From positions 6,781,915 through 6,845,914 of the forward strand of contig JAOANR010000006.1 of the NCBI GenBank assembly GCA_030278955.1: 64,000 bases of DNA. Direction: 5' to 3'. This DNA is from Hygrophila difformis (lineage: Eukaryota; Streptophyta; Magnoliopsida; Lamiales; Acanthaceae). The notes beneath the pieces are model-generated. The model saw only the letters and a list, made by a program, of their open reading frames with translations. It had not been told where the DNA came from and searched no databases. Within the stretch, counting starts at the first letter, position 1; each line of letters begins with the position of its first letter. Below are positions 23,644 to 34,400 of the stretch, in pieces. Position numbers and translations under genes: made by a program.

Positions 23644-26289
23644 ATGGCGTTTGAACAAGCAACTCCAGCAGCAAACACGGCGGCGAGGACTGATTTGCCG
23701 CCGATTCAGGAAGAGCGCGCACCAGAAGCCGGAGAATTCCCCCCAGGGTTCCCCGGACCATCACATTTCCATAATCAGGAGTTTTCGAACGATGATTTAA
23801 CCCCGCGATTCCGAGATCAGGTTCAATTTATGGTGGAGGCGGCGGTTACTAATTCGGTTCGCCAAATCGAAGGAAATATCCTGGCAGCGATGCCAGCCAT
23901 GTTTAGAGCCGAAATCGCGAGGAGTATGTATCCGATGGGAGCGCAGCAAGCTCCAGTGGCGCAAAATCCACCGCAAAATCCTCACAATTTTCAGCAGCAG
24001 GCCTTCAGGCCGCCAGGAGGGCACGGAGCTCGGCCTTTTGTTCCTCCGCAGCAGAGGTACGATCAGCAACAGAATCAACCGCCTCAACCAGCTGCTCAAC
24101 GGCCTGCTCCAGTGGTTCAACAACAATACGCACCGCTTCAGCAGAATCCACCACAACTGGTTGACAGAGAGCTTATTGCTGAGATTATTCGCACACAGTT
24201 TGGGAATCTCATCGGCCAGGAGAATAGGCCGATGTATCGGAAACCTTATCCAGACTATATTGAGGAGCAGTATCCACTGCCTAGAGGGGTGAAGGTTCCA
24301 GATTTTAACACTTTTTCTGGAGAAGTCGGCCGCTCTACCATCGAGCATATTGGCCGATTTACAGCTCAATGTACCAGAATCGCGCAAAATGATTTTCACA
24401 AGCTGATATTGTTCAGTTTGTCATTAACTGGCCCAGCATTCGAATGGTACATTAATTTGCCAGCGGGATCGGTCAATACTTGGGCCGAAATGGAGCGGTT
24501 ATTCCATGACCGATTCTATAATACTGGTCCGGAAGTCTCGGTAGTTGATCTGACGTCAACCAAGCAGAAGGCGTCTGAATCGGTTACTGAATTCATTGAA
24601 AGATTTTATGCAGTAAAGGCTCAGGTGAAGACAATGCTGCCTGAGCATGAATATATTCAAATCTTAAAGCAGAATTTGAAGTTTGCCATTAAGGACAGAT
24701 TGATGGTAACAAGACCGAGGACAGTAGCCGAATTAACGGCTGAAGCTATAAGGATGGAGACATATTTGGCGGAACAGGCGGCTTTCAAATCAAGCCGAAG
24801 TCAAAGCGGAAGGTCACAACCTATCCAGTCAGCGGCCTCATTTGCTGAATCTCTGGATAGATGTGAAATTCAGGAAGAGTACAATACGGAAGACGTTCCG
24901 GCATTAGCCGAAGTCGCAAGGGCAGAGTTAATCATAAAAAAGCCTATGACTTGTCCAGCACTTCGGCCAGCCAGAGGCAAGGAGAAAGAAGGAGGAGATG
25001 AATCTCAAAGGTTTTACTCTTTCGACTTGTCACAAATGGACGAAATATTTGATTATTGCCAGAAGAACGGATTGCTAGAGTTTAAAGGAAACCATCCACA
25101 GCCTACCAAGGATCAGTTGGAGGCTGGATGGTGTAGATTCCACGGATCAGCCACTCATTCCACGGCTATTTGTGGGCATTTTAGGAAGCTGATTCAGAAG
25201 CATGTCGATGATGGGAAGCTGAAGTTCCCAGAGAGGCTTATGGCAATTGATAAGAATCCGTTCCCAGTTGCCAACATGGTGATGGTGCAGCCCAACCAGA
25301 ATAAATCGGTGCATGACCGATTGGGGGATCAAACATCATCTAGCAAGAGTTCTGTGCACGATCGGCTTGGGGATCGGCCATCGGCTCAGAAGTCAGGAGT
25401 ATGGAAAAGGCTAGGATCTCCGAAGGGAAAAGAGAAAGTTACAGATGTTTTTGACCGATTGGGGAATTATGAGGTGAAAGAGTGGATCAAGCAATCGGAG
25501 AGACATCAGGAGATCGAGGTCGGAGATAAGAGTGAGAGACCAACGTTGAAAATCATAACCAACGGATGGGACTCAGAGATGAAGTTAACAGCCGATAAAC
25601 AGAATGGAAAGACTGTGATACAGATCACAGTCCCTGAAGAAGCTGTTAATCCCGAAATGAAAAAGCTTAGAAGGCCACCAGCAAATACTCAGATAGGCCG
25701 ATGGGTCCAAAACTCTCCAGAAAGAAGGCATTTCGATCAACGCCGGTATGACCATTCAGCTTGGAGGGCAGAGGAGAGAAAAGTCCCAAAAGGAAAGGGA
25801 TCATATCGTACTTTCAAACGAAGAAGGCAACGGCTTAAAGCAGCTGCTGTTTCTGAGCAGGAGGAGTATGATATGATGCATATGGAAGAAGACTTCCCTG
25901 ATGACTGTTCGTTCTCGGGAGGACGAATACTCAATAGGGTATTTTCGGCTCGTTTGAAATCCGAATCCAAAGAAGAGAGGAAGCCGAAAGAAGGACAGGA
26001 TCGGCTAAAGAATAAAACTGAATTTCGGCCAAAAGCAATACAGCCGAAAATTGAAAGTGAGCAGCCGAAATCGAAAGAAGAATGGAAGCCTAGACCAGTC
26101 AGAACCAGGGAGTGGAAACCAAAGACAACTATCATTCCGAATAGTGATACACCTCCTGTCGGGCAGTTTAAGTTCGATTTCGGATCTAGCGCGAATATGG
26201 TGACGGTAACCACCGAAGAGAGAGGAGTACTGGTCGGATTCCGAACCAGCTGTGGTTTTCTGTCAAAAGGATGGAGAATACTATGGTGA
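23644..26289 (+). CDS. retrotransposon Gag polyprotein
   Basis: Structural Gag of about 881 residues from the ATG at 23644; the frame is open back to 23620 but without an ATG. A Gln/Pro-rich N-terminal region (about 95-190) precedes the retrotransposon gag core near residues 215-390, with ERLFHDRFY and ESVTEFIERFYAVKAQV. A CxxH...C segment (CRFHGSATHSTAIC) resembles the degenerate zinc-knuckle of Tat Gag. Repeated VHDRLGD / RLG motifs (about 560-620) form a short internal repeat. A Lys/Glu-rich tail follows. The frame ends at 26289, overlapping the protease frame (+1) by at least 38 bases, so protease needs a frameshift, splicing or a sequence change to be joined. Confidence 0.85.
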   Translation: MAFEQATPAANTAARTDLPPIQEERAPEAGEFPPGFPGPSHFHNQEFSNDDLTPRFRDQVQFMVEAAVTNSVRQIEGNILAAMPAMFRAEIARSMYPMGAQQAPVAQNPPQNPHNFQQQAFRPPGGHGARPFVPPQQRYDQQQNQPPQPAAQRPAPVVQQQYAPLQQNPPQLVDRELIAEIIRTQFGNLIGQENRPMYRKPYPDYIEEQYPLPRGVKVPDFNTFSGEVGRSTIEHIGRFTAQCTRIAQNDFHKLILFSLSLTGPAFEWYINLPAGSVNTWAEMERLFHDRFYNTGPEVSVVDLTSTKQKASESVTEFIERFYAVKAQVKTMLPEHEYIQILKQNLKFAIKDRLMVTRPRTVAELTAEAIRMETYLAEQAAFKSSRSQSGRSQPIQSAASFAESLDRCEIQEEYNTEDVPALAEVARAELIIKKPMTCPALRPARGKEKEGGDESQRFYSFDLSQMDEIFDYCQKNGLLEFKGNHPQPTKDQLEAGWCRFHGSATHSTAICGHFRKLIQKHVDDGKLKFPERLMAIDKNPFPVANMVMVQPNQNKSVHDRLGDQTSSSKSSVHDRLGDRPSAQKSGVWKRLGSPKGKEKVTDVFDRLGNYEVKEWIKQSERHQEIEVGDKSERPTLKIITNGWDSEMKLTADKQNGKTVIQITVPEEAVNPEMKKLRRPPANTQIGRWVQNSPERRHFDQRRYDHSAWRAEERKVPKGKGSYRTFKRRRQRLKAAAVSEQEEYDMMHMEEDFPDDCSFSGGRILNRVFSARLKSESKEERKPKEGQDRLKNKTEFRPKAIQPKIESEQPKSKEEWKPRPVRTREWKPKTTIIPNSDTPPVGQFKFDFGSSANMVTVTTEERGVLVGFRTSCGFLSKGWRILW

Positions 26290-27010
26290 TGAAGAACCCA
26301 TAGTGGATTTTTGTTTCGATAAACTTGAGGTATTTCGGCCGGAAGCCGAAATAGAGAAATCGTTTGAGGAAGGATATAAAGCATTTGTTCCAGAAGCTCA
26401 ACCAGGTACGATTTTGCCTCCAACTGCGAAGATGTCTCAGCATGTGAGGCCTTTATACGTTAAAGGTTGGGTCAATGGGAGACCACTTAGAAGAATGTTT
26501 ATCGACGGTGGAGCCACAGTTAATATCATGCCGCTATCCACGCTAACGAAGATAGGCCGTTCGAAGGAAGATTTACTCCCTACGAGAATGAAGGTAATGA
26601 GTTTTGTGGGAGCTCAAACTGCGGCTGAAGGATGTATATTGGTGGATGTAACTGTCGGAACAATATCAATTCCGACCATGTTCTTCGTGGTGGATGCAGA
26701 AGTCCCGTATGCGGCCCTATTAGGCCGATGCTGGATTCATACATCCCGATGTTTGCCATCAACGCTTCACCAGAAAGTATGGTTCTGGAAGAAGGATGGC
26801 ACAGTAGAAGAAGTGGATGGGGATCAACCTCCATTTCCAGTCAGCTCAGCCGGACGAATTGATGCGGTGTTATATGAAGAACCGATACAACCATTCCTAG
26901 CAGTGGTAGGGGATCGGTACCCGCAGGTGATCGAGTGTGATTGGACAGATTTGGGGTTTCAAATCAGATACCAGGCCGATGAACGGCCAGTCGAAGAAGA
27001 AAGTAAATGA
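26252..27010 (+). CDS. retrotransposon aspartic protease region
   Basis: Open frame in +1 relative to gag. The active-site loop FIDGGATVNIMPL (Asp at about residue 85) is the DGG variant of the DSG/DTG motif common in Tat elements. LLGRCWIH follows, where the family has a conserved LLGR-W-H block. No convincing own initiation context is visible, so it is probably expressed as part of Gag-Pro-Pol. Its TGA stop overlaps the ATG of the RT frame. Confidence 0.8.
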   Translation: MVFCQKDGEYYGDEEPIVDFCFDKLEVFRPEAEIEKSFEEGYKAFVPEAQPGTILPPTAKMSQHVRPLYVKGWVNGRPLRRMFIDGGATVNIMPLSTLTKIGRSKEDLLPTRMKVMSFVGAQTAAEGCILVDVTVGTISIPTMFFVVDAEVPYAALLGRCWIHTSRCLPSTLHQKVWFWKKDGTVEEVDGDQPPFPVSSAGRIDAVLYEEPIQPFLAVVGDRYPQVIECDWTDLGFQIRYQADERPVEEESK

Positions 27011-29835
27011 TGGAGGCACAACCGAATCAAGCAACCGAGTTCGAATCGGCCGAACTCGGAGTTTCAGACGACAGGGCAGGATGGAGTGATTTAATAGACG
27101 CAATTCCAAAGCGAACGCCGGATTTCAAAGCTCAAGACCCCTTGAAAATGGTCAATGTTGGTACAGACGAACACCCGAAGGAGATCCCGTTGAGTGCGAA
27201 TCTTGATCAGCAGATGACAAGCCGATTCAAGGAGGTTCTAGTCGAATTTAAGGATTGTTTCGCATGGGACTATACAGAAATGCCAGGATTGGAGCGGTCG
27301 ATTGTAGAGCACAGATTGCCTATTAAAGAAGGGTTCAGGCCGCATAAACAGCCGGCCAGGAGGGCAGCGCCCGAATTAGTCCCAAAGATAAAAGAAGAAA
27401 TAGAGAAATTGTTAGCGGCCGGGTTTGTTAGGCCAGCTAAATATGTAGAATGGCTATCGAATATTGTTCCTGTAATAAAGAAGAATGGAAAATTGAGAGT
27501 TTGTATCGATTTCAGGAATCTTAATATAGCCACTCCAAAAGATGAGTATATGATGCCTATTGTCGACTTGTTGATTGATTCGGCCGCAAAACAGGGGATG
27601 CTATCTTTTATGGATGGATATTCAGGATACAACCAAATTTTTATGGCCGAAGAAGACGTTCACAAGACTGCATTTCGGTGCCCTGGTGCCATAGGGATAT
27701 ATGAATGGGTGGTGATGCCATTCGGACTGAAGAATGCAGGAGCTACATACCAGAGAGCCATGAACTATGTTTTCCATGACCTCATAGGGGATTGTGTTGA
27801 AGTCTATATTGATGACGTCATGGTCCGATCCAAAGATATCGAAAGCCACTTGAACGATTTGCGGAAGGTGTTCATGAGGATGAGGCTGCATGGAGTCAAG
27901 ATGAATCCAGCCAAGTGTGCTTTCGGAGTACAGGCAGGAAATTTTCTTGGGTTCCTGGTACATAACAAAGGAATAGAAGTTGATGCGAACAAAACCAGGG
28001 CTATCCAAGAAGCCAAACCTCCACATGATAAGAAGAGTCTACAGAAGTTTCTTGGAAAGATCGGTTTCCTGAGACGATTCTTAGCAAATGCGGCTGGAAA
28101 GTCGAAACCACTAACCGATTTATTGAGGTTGAAGAAGGAAGAGGAGTTCAAATGGGGAGTCGACCAACAAAAAGCCTTCGAACAATTGAAGCAGGATTTG
28201 ATGAATCCACCTGTGTTGGTTCCTCCAATTTTAGGACGGCCATTGAAGTTGTATATAGCAGCGGCCGAAGAATCTATTGGAGCATTACTAGCGCAAGAAG
28301 ACGATGAAGGAAGGGATCGGGCGATTTACTATCTTAGCCGAATCCTAAGGGACGCCGAAGTAAGGTACTCGCCGATTCATAAACTATGCTTAAGTCTTTA
28401 TCATGCATGCCAGAAATTAGAATATTATATTCAGCCAAGGCAAGTGATAGTGGTAGCTTCGGTTAACATAGTTAAGATTATGATGAATGATCCGGTTAGT
28501 AGTCGAAGAATGGCCAAATGGGCCATGAAGTTAAATGCATACGATTTGAGATACCAACCTTTGAGGGCTATGAAAGGTCAGATTGTAGCCGATTTCCTAG
28601 CTGATCATGTGATATACCCGATAACCGATGCCATTGATCATCAGGATCGGCCGAAAGGAGTTGGTGAGATAGGGATTGTATACTTGCAACCATGGGTAAT
28701 GACATTTGATGGTTCTAAAGCCGCTTCAGGAGTTGGAGCAGGGTTTACCCTACAAACACCGGATGGCAAGATATACAAATATTTCGTGCAACTGCCAAAG
28801 TCATATACGAACAACCAAGCTGAATATAAAGCGTTAATTTCGGGATTACAACGGTTGATGGAAGAAGGAGTCAGAGCAATCATTGTCAAAGGAGACTCGC
28901 AAGTAGTTGTTCAGCAATTACTAGGCGATTTTTCGGTTAAGAGTTCTCAGTTGATTAGATTATATGAAGAAGCGGTTACTTTCTTAGAAAAATTTGATGA
29001 GGTGTACATTGAATATATCCCGAGAGAAAAGAACGAAGTAGCCAATGAATTGGCTCAACATGCAGCTAAATATCGGTTGATGCCGATAGCAGGAAATGTA
29101 GAAGCCCGTTTGGCCGAAACAGAGAAGGCCGAATGGATAAAAAAGATAGCACAGACATTAGAAGATCCTTCGGGGGCTAATCCAGCCGAAAAACGGAAAG
29201 CGATGGACTATGTCATAATAGGAGGATTATTATTCAAGCGCGCTATTGATGGAATATTGCTCAGATGCGTCGGAGAAGAGGACGCTAGAAGGGTAATGGG
29301 AGAGGTTCATGAAGGAATATGTGGTGCACATCGGGCAGGAAAATCGATGAAGTGGAGTATTATTCGGCTGGGATATTATTGGCCGAATATGGGTCCTGAT
29401 TGTGAAAAATATGCAAGAGGATGCACCGAATGTCAAAAACATGGGCCGATTCAGAAGTTACCGGCCGAAGAATTACATATAATGATCAAACCATGGCCAT
29501 TCAGAGGATGGGCCATGGACATCATAGGAAAAGTTCATCCCTCTTCGTCGAAAAGACATGAGTTCGTGCTAGTGGCAACAGATTACTTCACAAAATGGGC
29601 CGAAGCTCAGGCGTATGTCAGCATTTCACAAGAGGAGGTGATTGAGTTTATTAAGAGACAGTTGATTTATAGATTCGGGATCCCACAGACGATTCTAACA
29701 GATAGAGGAACTGTATTTGTGGGAGAAAAAGTCAAGGCCTTTGCAGACGAATACGGGATAAAAATTGTGCATTCGTCACCATATTACCCGCAAGGAAATG
29801 GACAAGCAGAGGCCACAAACAAACAGCTAATATGA
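27007..29835 (+). CDS. RT - RNaseH - aRNH - integrase (N-terminal part, stops at an in-frame TGA)
   Basis: 942 residues. The RT spans about 95-300, with the catalytic YIDD at 267-270 and MPFGLKNAGATYQRAM upstream. An RNase H follows at about 380-500, then a second, archaeal-type RNase H from residue 564 (MTFDGSK, NNQAEYKAL, KGDSQVV), the Tat hallmark. Integrase has the HHCC zinc region (H..H near 770, CTECQ) and the full catalytic triad D838, D899, E935 (spacing 35 between the last two). A TGA at 29833 truncates the protein seven residues after E935. The same frame continues to 30381, so this is a single nonsense change. The start ATG lies in the ATGATG that overlaps the protease stop. Confidence 0.9.
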   Translation: MMEAQPNQATEFESAELGVSDDRAGWSDLIDAIPKRTPDFKAQDPLKMVNVGTDEHPKEIPLSANLDQQMTSRFKEVLVEFKDCFAWDYTEMPGLERSIVEHRLPIKEGFRPHKQPARRAAPELVPKIKEEIEKLLAAGFVRPAKYVEWLSNIVPVIKKNGKLRVCIDFRNLNIATPKDEYMMPIVDLLIDSAAKQGMLSFMDGYSGYNQIFMAEEDVHKTAFRCPGAIGIYEWVVMPFGLKNAGATYQRAMNYVFHDLIGDCVEVYIDDVMVRSKDIESHLNDLRKVFMRMRLHGVKMNPAKCAFGVQAGNFLGFLVHNKGIEVDANKTRAIQEAKPPHDKKSLQKFLGKIGFLRRFLANAAGKSKPLTDLLRLKKEEEFKWGVDQQKAFEQLKQDLMNPPVLVPPILGRPLKLYIAAAEESIGALLAQEDDEGRDRAIYYLSRILRDAEVRYSPIHKLCLSLYHACQKLEYYIQPRQVIVVASVNIVKIMMNDPVSSRRMAKWAMKLNAYDLRYQPLRAMKGQIVADFLADHVIYPITDAIDHQDRPKGVGEIGIVYLQPWVMTFDGSKAASGVGAGFTLQTPDGKIYKYFVQLPKSYTNNQAEYKALISGLQRLMEEGVRAIIVKGDSQVVVQQLLGDFSVKSSQLIRLYEEAVTFLEKFDEVYIEYIPREKNEVANELAQHAAKYRLMPIAGNVEARLAETEKAEWIKKIAQTLEDPSGANPAEKRKAMDYVIIGGLLFKRAIDGILLRCVGEEDARRVMGEVHEGICGAHRAGKSMKWSIIRLGYYWPNMGPDCEKYARGCTECQKHGPIQKLPAEELHIMIKPWPFRGWAMDIIGKVHPSSSKRHEFVLVATDYFTKWAEAQAYVSISQEEVIEFIKRQLIYRFGIPQTILTDRGTVFVGEKVKAFADEYGIKIVHSSPYYPQGNGQAEATNKQLI

Positions 29836-29847
29836 ATTATAAAGAAA

Positions 29848-30381
29848 ATGATTGAAGATCAGCCAAGAAAATGGCACGAGAAGTTATCTGAAGCATTGTG
29901 GGCTTATCGAAATGCTAAGACTTCAGCTACTGGGTTCACACCGTTTCGGCTGACTTATGGAATGGATGCAGTATTGCCAGCCGAAATAACAGTGCCGACT
30001 TTGAGAACAAGCCAGGCGGATTCAATGTCGGCCGAACAGTATGATCGTGCGATGAAAGATGAGTTATTGGAGATAAATTCCAATCGGGTGCAAGCCTTTG
30101 AGAATTTGCAGAAAAATAAAGATATTGTGGCCGATTGGTACAATAAGCGAATTCGTCTTAAACGGTTTGAAGTTGGAGACTTAGTTTGGAAAGTTATATG
30201 GCCACCTAAGCAGAAGGATGGCCGATTAGGTAAGTGGAGTCCCAATTGGGAGGGACCATTTATTGTTCATACAAGATTACCGAATGGAGCGTACGTTTTG
30301 GTGGACGAAAATGGTGAGCAGATGTCAAATCCAGTTAATGCAAGATACATGAAGAAATATTATCCATCAGTATGGGATTAA
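29848..30381 (+). pseudogene. integrase C-terminal part cut off by the in-frame stop
   Basis: Same frame as the preceding RT-integrase reading frame, beyond the TGA at 29833-29835. It carries the rest of the integrase core (EALWAYRNAKTSATGFTPF, LTYGMDAVLPAE), the helical region and the C-terminal DNA-binding part (GDLVWKV, W-P-W-GPFIV, NARYMKKYYP), ending at TAA. It is intact apart from the upstream stop, so it could only be made by readthrough or in other family copies. Confidence 0.85.
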
Positions 30382-31455
30382 ACATTAAGCGATGCGAAAA
30401 AGTAAAGATTTTATTGCATAAACGAATAAGTACAAAGAAGGTGCTACTTCGGCCGAAAGCGGCGTCGATAGCCCGAAATTACAATATACAAGGGAAACGT
30501 CCTATACTAAGCAGGCATATACAAGGGAAAGGTCCTTGAAAGACATTCAGCCTTGTAGAAATGCCGCTAAAACTATCGGCAACACAGAAGCAGGGCACAG
30601 TTGCTTGCCCCAGAACAGTATTGCCGATTTAGGTACAACCACCGAACTTCTACTCTAGGATACGATAGAACGAAGAGTACAACGTCCCAGAGGTAGAAGT
30701 CAAACTCGGGTACAGCCTCCGCACGACCTCAGACAGAAGAAGGAGGAGTGCAGCGAGGCAGTCACCCAAAAACGGTGGAAGGGGGAAAGGAGGGAAGAAT
30801 AACTAAGGATAGTTATTCCCCCCATTAGAAAAGGTCCGACAGGATATGCAACCGCAAAGTCGAAAAGGGGCACATCAGCATAGCCGTCGAGACCTTCATT
30901 TGGAATAACATATAAAGATCCTCGCCCATACGAACATGGTGAAAAGGGCATTAGTTGAACTCGTGTTGCATAAGCAAAAGATTTTCGTATCACGTCTGGA
31001 AATCCTTGCACAAGAATACTTGCCAAAAACCATGGAGGAACTGGAGACATGAGGTTGAGCGATAAAAAAGGGAGATCCATATTGTTATAAGAAAAAGGAA
31101 AAAAAAAAAGGAAGTGATAGATAAGTGTCAACAAAGCCGGGTATTTATAGGAAGAGATAAGTGCTTGGCGGAAGAAACGGTCAATAGTAAATGTTATTTA
31201 TGGGAAAACGTTACAGCTGATTCCCGGAAAAAGCTGCTAATATTCAGAAATCAGCAATAAAGGAGACCGAAAACAATGGAATCAACGGGATACGAATCGC
31301 ATTACAAAAGATACAGAAGATACGAATCCAAGTACAATGTATCGGCCAACATAGTCTAAAAAGGCCGATTACAGCTGTCAAGAGAAAAAAGAGTGATCGA
31401 AATGTACACTTGACAAAAGACAAGTCAAAACACAGAATTGATATACAAAGACAAA
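30382..31455. other. spacer between integrase and the antisense gene
   Basis: No plus-strand coding signal. On the minus strand a frame from an ATG at 31080 down to 30700 is open for about 126 codons; it is listed separately as doubtful. Tat elements commonly have long non-pol 3' regions. Confidence 0.6.
30700..31080 (-). CDS. possible second antisense ORF, function unknown
   Basis: About 126 codons from the ATG at 31080. The sequence is rich in Pro, Phe and Ser (for example SPVPPWFLASILVQGF and GSLYVIPNEGLDG) and does not look like a shadow of a plus-strand gene, since no plus-strand frame overlaps it. I recognise no domain. It may be a remnant of the antisense transcript's downstream region or chance. 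Confidence 0.3.
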   Translation of the reverse strand: MDLPFLSLNLMSPVPPWFLASILVQGFPDVIRKSFAYATRVQLMPFSPCSYGRGSLYVIPNEGLDGYADVPLFDFAVAYPVGPFLMGGITILSYSSLLSPFHRFWVTASLHSSFFCLRSCGGCTRV

Positions 31456-34400
31456 TTAGTGGTCTTCCTGATCATCAAAAGGAATAGCATCATCCAAGCC
31501 TCGCGAAGTAGCGGAAGTAGGATTAACCGAAGACGTCATCAGATTCGGACTTGCTGAGGAAGAAGGGCCAGCAACTTCGCCAGGTGGGAGGTGAACGGTG
31601 GATGAACCAGCACCACAGGAAGCACCAGTTTTCCCTAGAAGAGAAGAAAGAAAAGGGAGAATAATAAGTAAGAGAGCATAAAAGAGGAAAAACCACAACA
31701 GGAAATGGAAGGAAGCAGGGTACCTGAAGGAATGATTGGCAAAGGTGGGTTATCGCCCGAAGGGGAGGACTCTATTTCGGAAGGGTCCAAAGGAAATAAG
31801 ACATGTGGAGAAAGGACTTGAACAACACTTTGCCCACCAAGGCTCTTGATGGCCGAATCCAGTTGACCAACTAAAGACTGGGTTTCGGCCCATTTTTCTT
31901 GAAAGGTACCAATAATGAAATCGTTGAAACTGATCCGCATAGCCAAATAAGAAGCATCCTCCTGAGAATCCAAGATTTTGGCCCTAGGAGCTTCGGCCGA
32001 TTGACGAAGGGTTTTGATCGATTGTTTCAGATCGGCCGATTTTCGCTTAGTGTGAGCCAAAGTTAATTCCAAATCCTTCTCTTGTCGCTGGAGCTTGGCT
32101 ATCTCAGCCCGAATCAAAGAAAGATCCTCAGACTGTTTGAGTTCCTGAGATTCCACTTCAGACAGCTCACTCATTTGAGCCCGATACTCTGCAGAATAAT
32201 TGTCAAAGATGGCTCGTGAAGAGGCTGCAGCCTCACGTTCGGCGGCAAGCTTATGTCGCAGTTTTAAGTGAGCCATGAGTTCCTGATCCATTGAGAGGAC
32301 AGACTTCGTAATCATCTGAAGAGTACCATTCAAATTCAGAGATACCATCTCGTCATGAAATTGCTGCTCAAGATGAGACAAGAGAATAAGGATCGGCTTA
32401 GGGTTGACGAATTCCACGTCAGATTGCCGGCCGATTAGATTACATAGCCTGGCCAAACAATCGCCAAGGTGAGTAGAAAGATCCGACGGACGAGAAACCA
32501 GAGACGCGGGAGAAAAGAAATCGTCCAAGACATGCCGATCAGGAAATGGCGATAAAGGGACCTGATCGGCAGGGGTTTCATCAGCAGTCATACCACTAGG
32601 TAGGGGGCCAGACGGTTTCGGAACAACTAAAGACGAAGGTGTAGCAGAATCCGTAATAGGCTGAGGACGATCGACCGAAAGAGGGACGGAAGGGTTGGCC
32701 GAAGTAGAGCTTGCAATCAAACCCTGAGGGTTAACAGCAGAAGAACTAGCGTGAACGGCCAAATTACTGGTACTGGCCGATGTGCGAAATTCGGCTACCT
32801 GAGAGGCCGATACCACAGTTGGAAGTGGTTGAACATCGGGTTGTGGCAAAATAGGTGGGACCTGACAAGAATAAGAAAAAGGAATTAGTCGAACGATAAG
32901 AGCCTGGAAAAAGAAAAGAATAGTGTAACGAACCGCAAAAAGGGAGGCATGGATTCTGCCAAGCGGTGAATGAGACGAACGCCTTTTGGTCTGAGTAGGA
33001 GGGAGAAAGTCGATAAGAGAAGCCGAAGGCGAAGCAGGCCTTTTTCGACCAGGTTCCGAAGTAGAGGAGCGAGGAACATCTGAAGAAATCGGATAAGTGA
33101 GACACAAAGGAAAAGGAGCAAGCAACGATCAAAGAGGAAAGGGAAAGAAACATACCTGGGCGAGAAGCAGAAGACGAACCGAGAATGCGCTGAGGAGTGG
33201 GACCCGGAGATGGTGAAGGGACAGAAGAGAATGCCAGAATAGGAGAGAAACCACCCCTCCGCAGAACCGAATCAAGGTTGGCACTAAAAAGACACCAGCA
33301 ACACCGTTCCACCAAGACTGAAAGCGGGAGGTAACGGACCCTGGACGAACGGCAAACTTCCAAACCTTGAAAGAAATCAAACGTTTATGATAGAGGGAGC
33401 ATTGCTGACGACTGGCAGAAGCAGAAAGGCGTCTACCGGCTCTGAGGGCCTCCACTAAGTCTTGACCAAAGCCGAATTGGCGGCTAACCAGATGGGGATT
33501 GTAAACTTCAAAAGGAATAGCAGACTTGGCAGATACAAATGTGGAACCATTGAAGATCGAGCGGGGTAATATACACCTGTTCCATATTTGAGCAAAAGCT
33601 AAAGGAAGAGGAGTCCCGAAGGGGGAAGTAACAATATCCCTGACCCAAGCAAAGTCAGCTTTCCAGTAATGATAATGGGAAAAGGCTTGTTCGACAGTAC
33701 GACCCAGGAAATAGTTGATCCAATGAGGGATCGACAAAGGAGGAAGGGATGCTCTAAGAAGATCAGGAGCGACAAAATGATTAGGACGAATAACATGGGG
33801 AGGAAACTGGGAAATGTCACGAAAGTGCCAAACCAACCACAAGTGAAGGAACCATAACGGGCCACGAGCTTTATCAGACGAACCTTTCTCCCAACCCGAC
33901 ACAGTAGCCGAAATACCCGCATACAAATGAGCGAGGAAGAAATCGGCTGAGGGCAGGGTCACATGATTAAGAAGTGCCGAAGCAAAAGAGTGTGTTTCGA
34001 GGAGGACACCCTTAGAAGGGACACACCAGAAGAATTTCGTAAGGAAATACATCATGAAAGCAAGAGGCTCTGAAGGGTGTGGAGCAGGCGAAATAGGATC
34101 ACTCTGATGGGAAACGATCCAATTAGCAAAGGAATCGCCAGAGGAAAAGCCAGTATTTTTCTCCTTGGGCAACGACATAATGGCGAGGTTATCCCCACGA
34201 ACAGAGAGGCCAAGGAGAAGTTTCACATCCTGAATGGTGGGAGTCATCATCCCCCAAGGGAAACAAAAACAGTTCACAGAAGGATTCCAAAAGCAAAGAA
34301 GGGCTTGAATAGGGCGAAGATCTGTGGGAAGTGGCAAGGTACTAAGGGAAATCATACGGTAGACAGATGACTTATTCCAAGAGTCACGACAGTGGGGTTC

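Noticed and set aside
23797..24399. 200-codon minus-strand frame opposite gag
   Set aside because: It lies opposite a strongly conserved gag core and has no domain; it is a shadow of gag.
25737..26423. 228-codon minus-strand frame spanning the gag-protease junction
   Set aside because: It covers parts of two different sense frames, has no domain and shows shadow composition.
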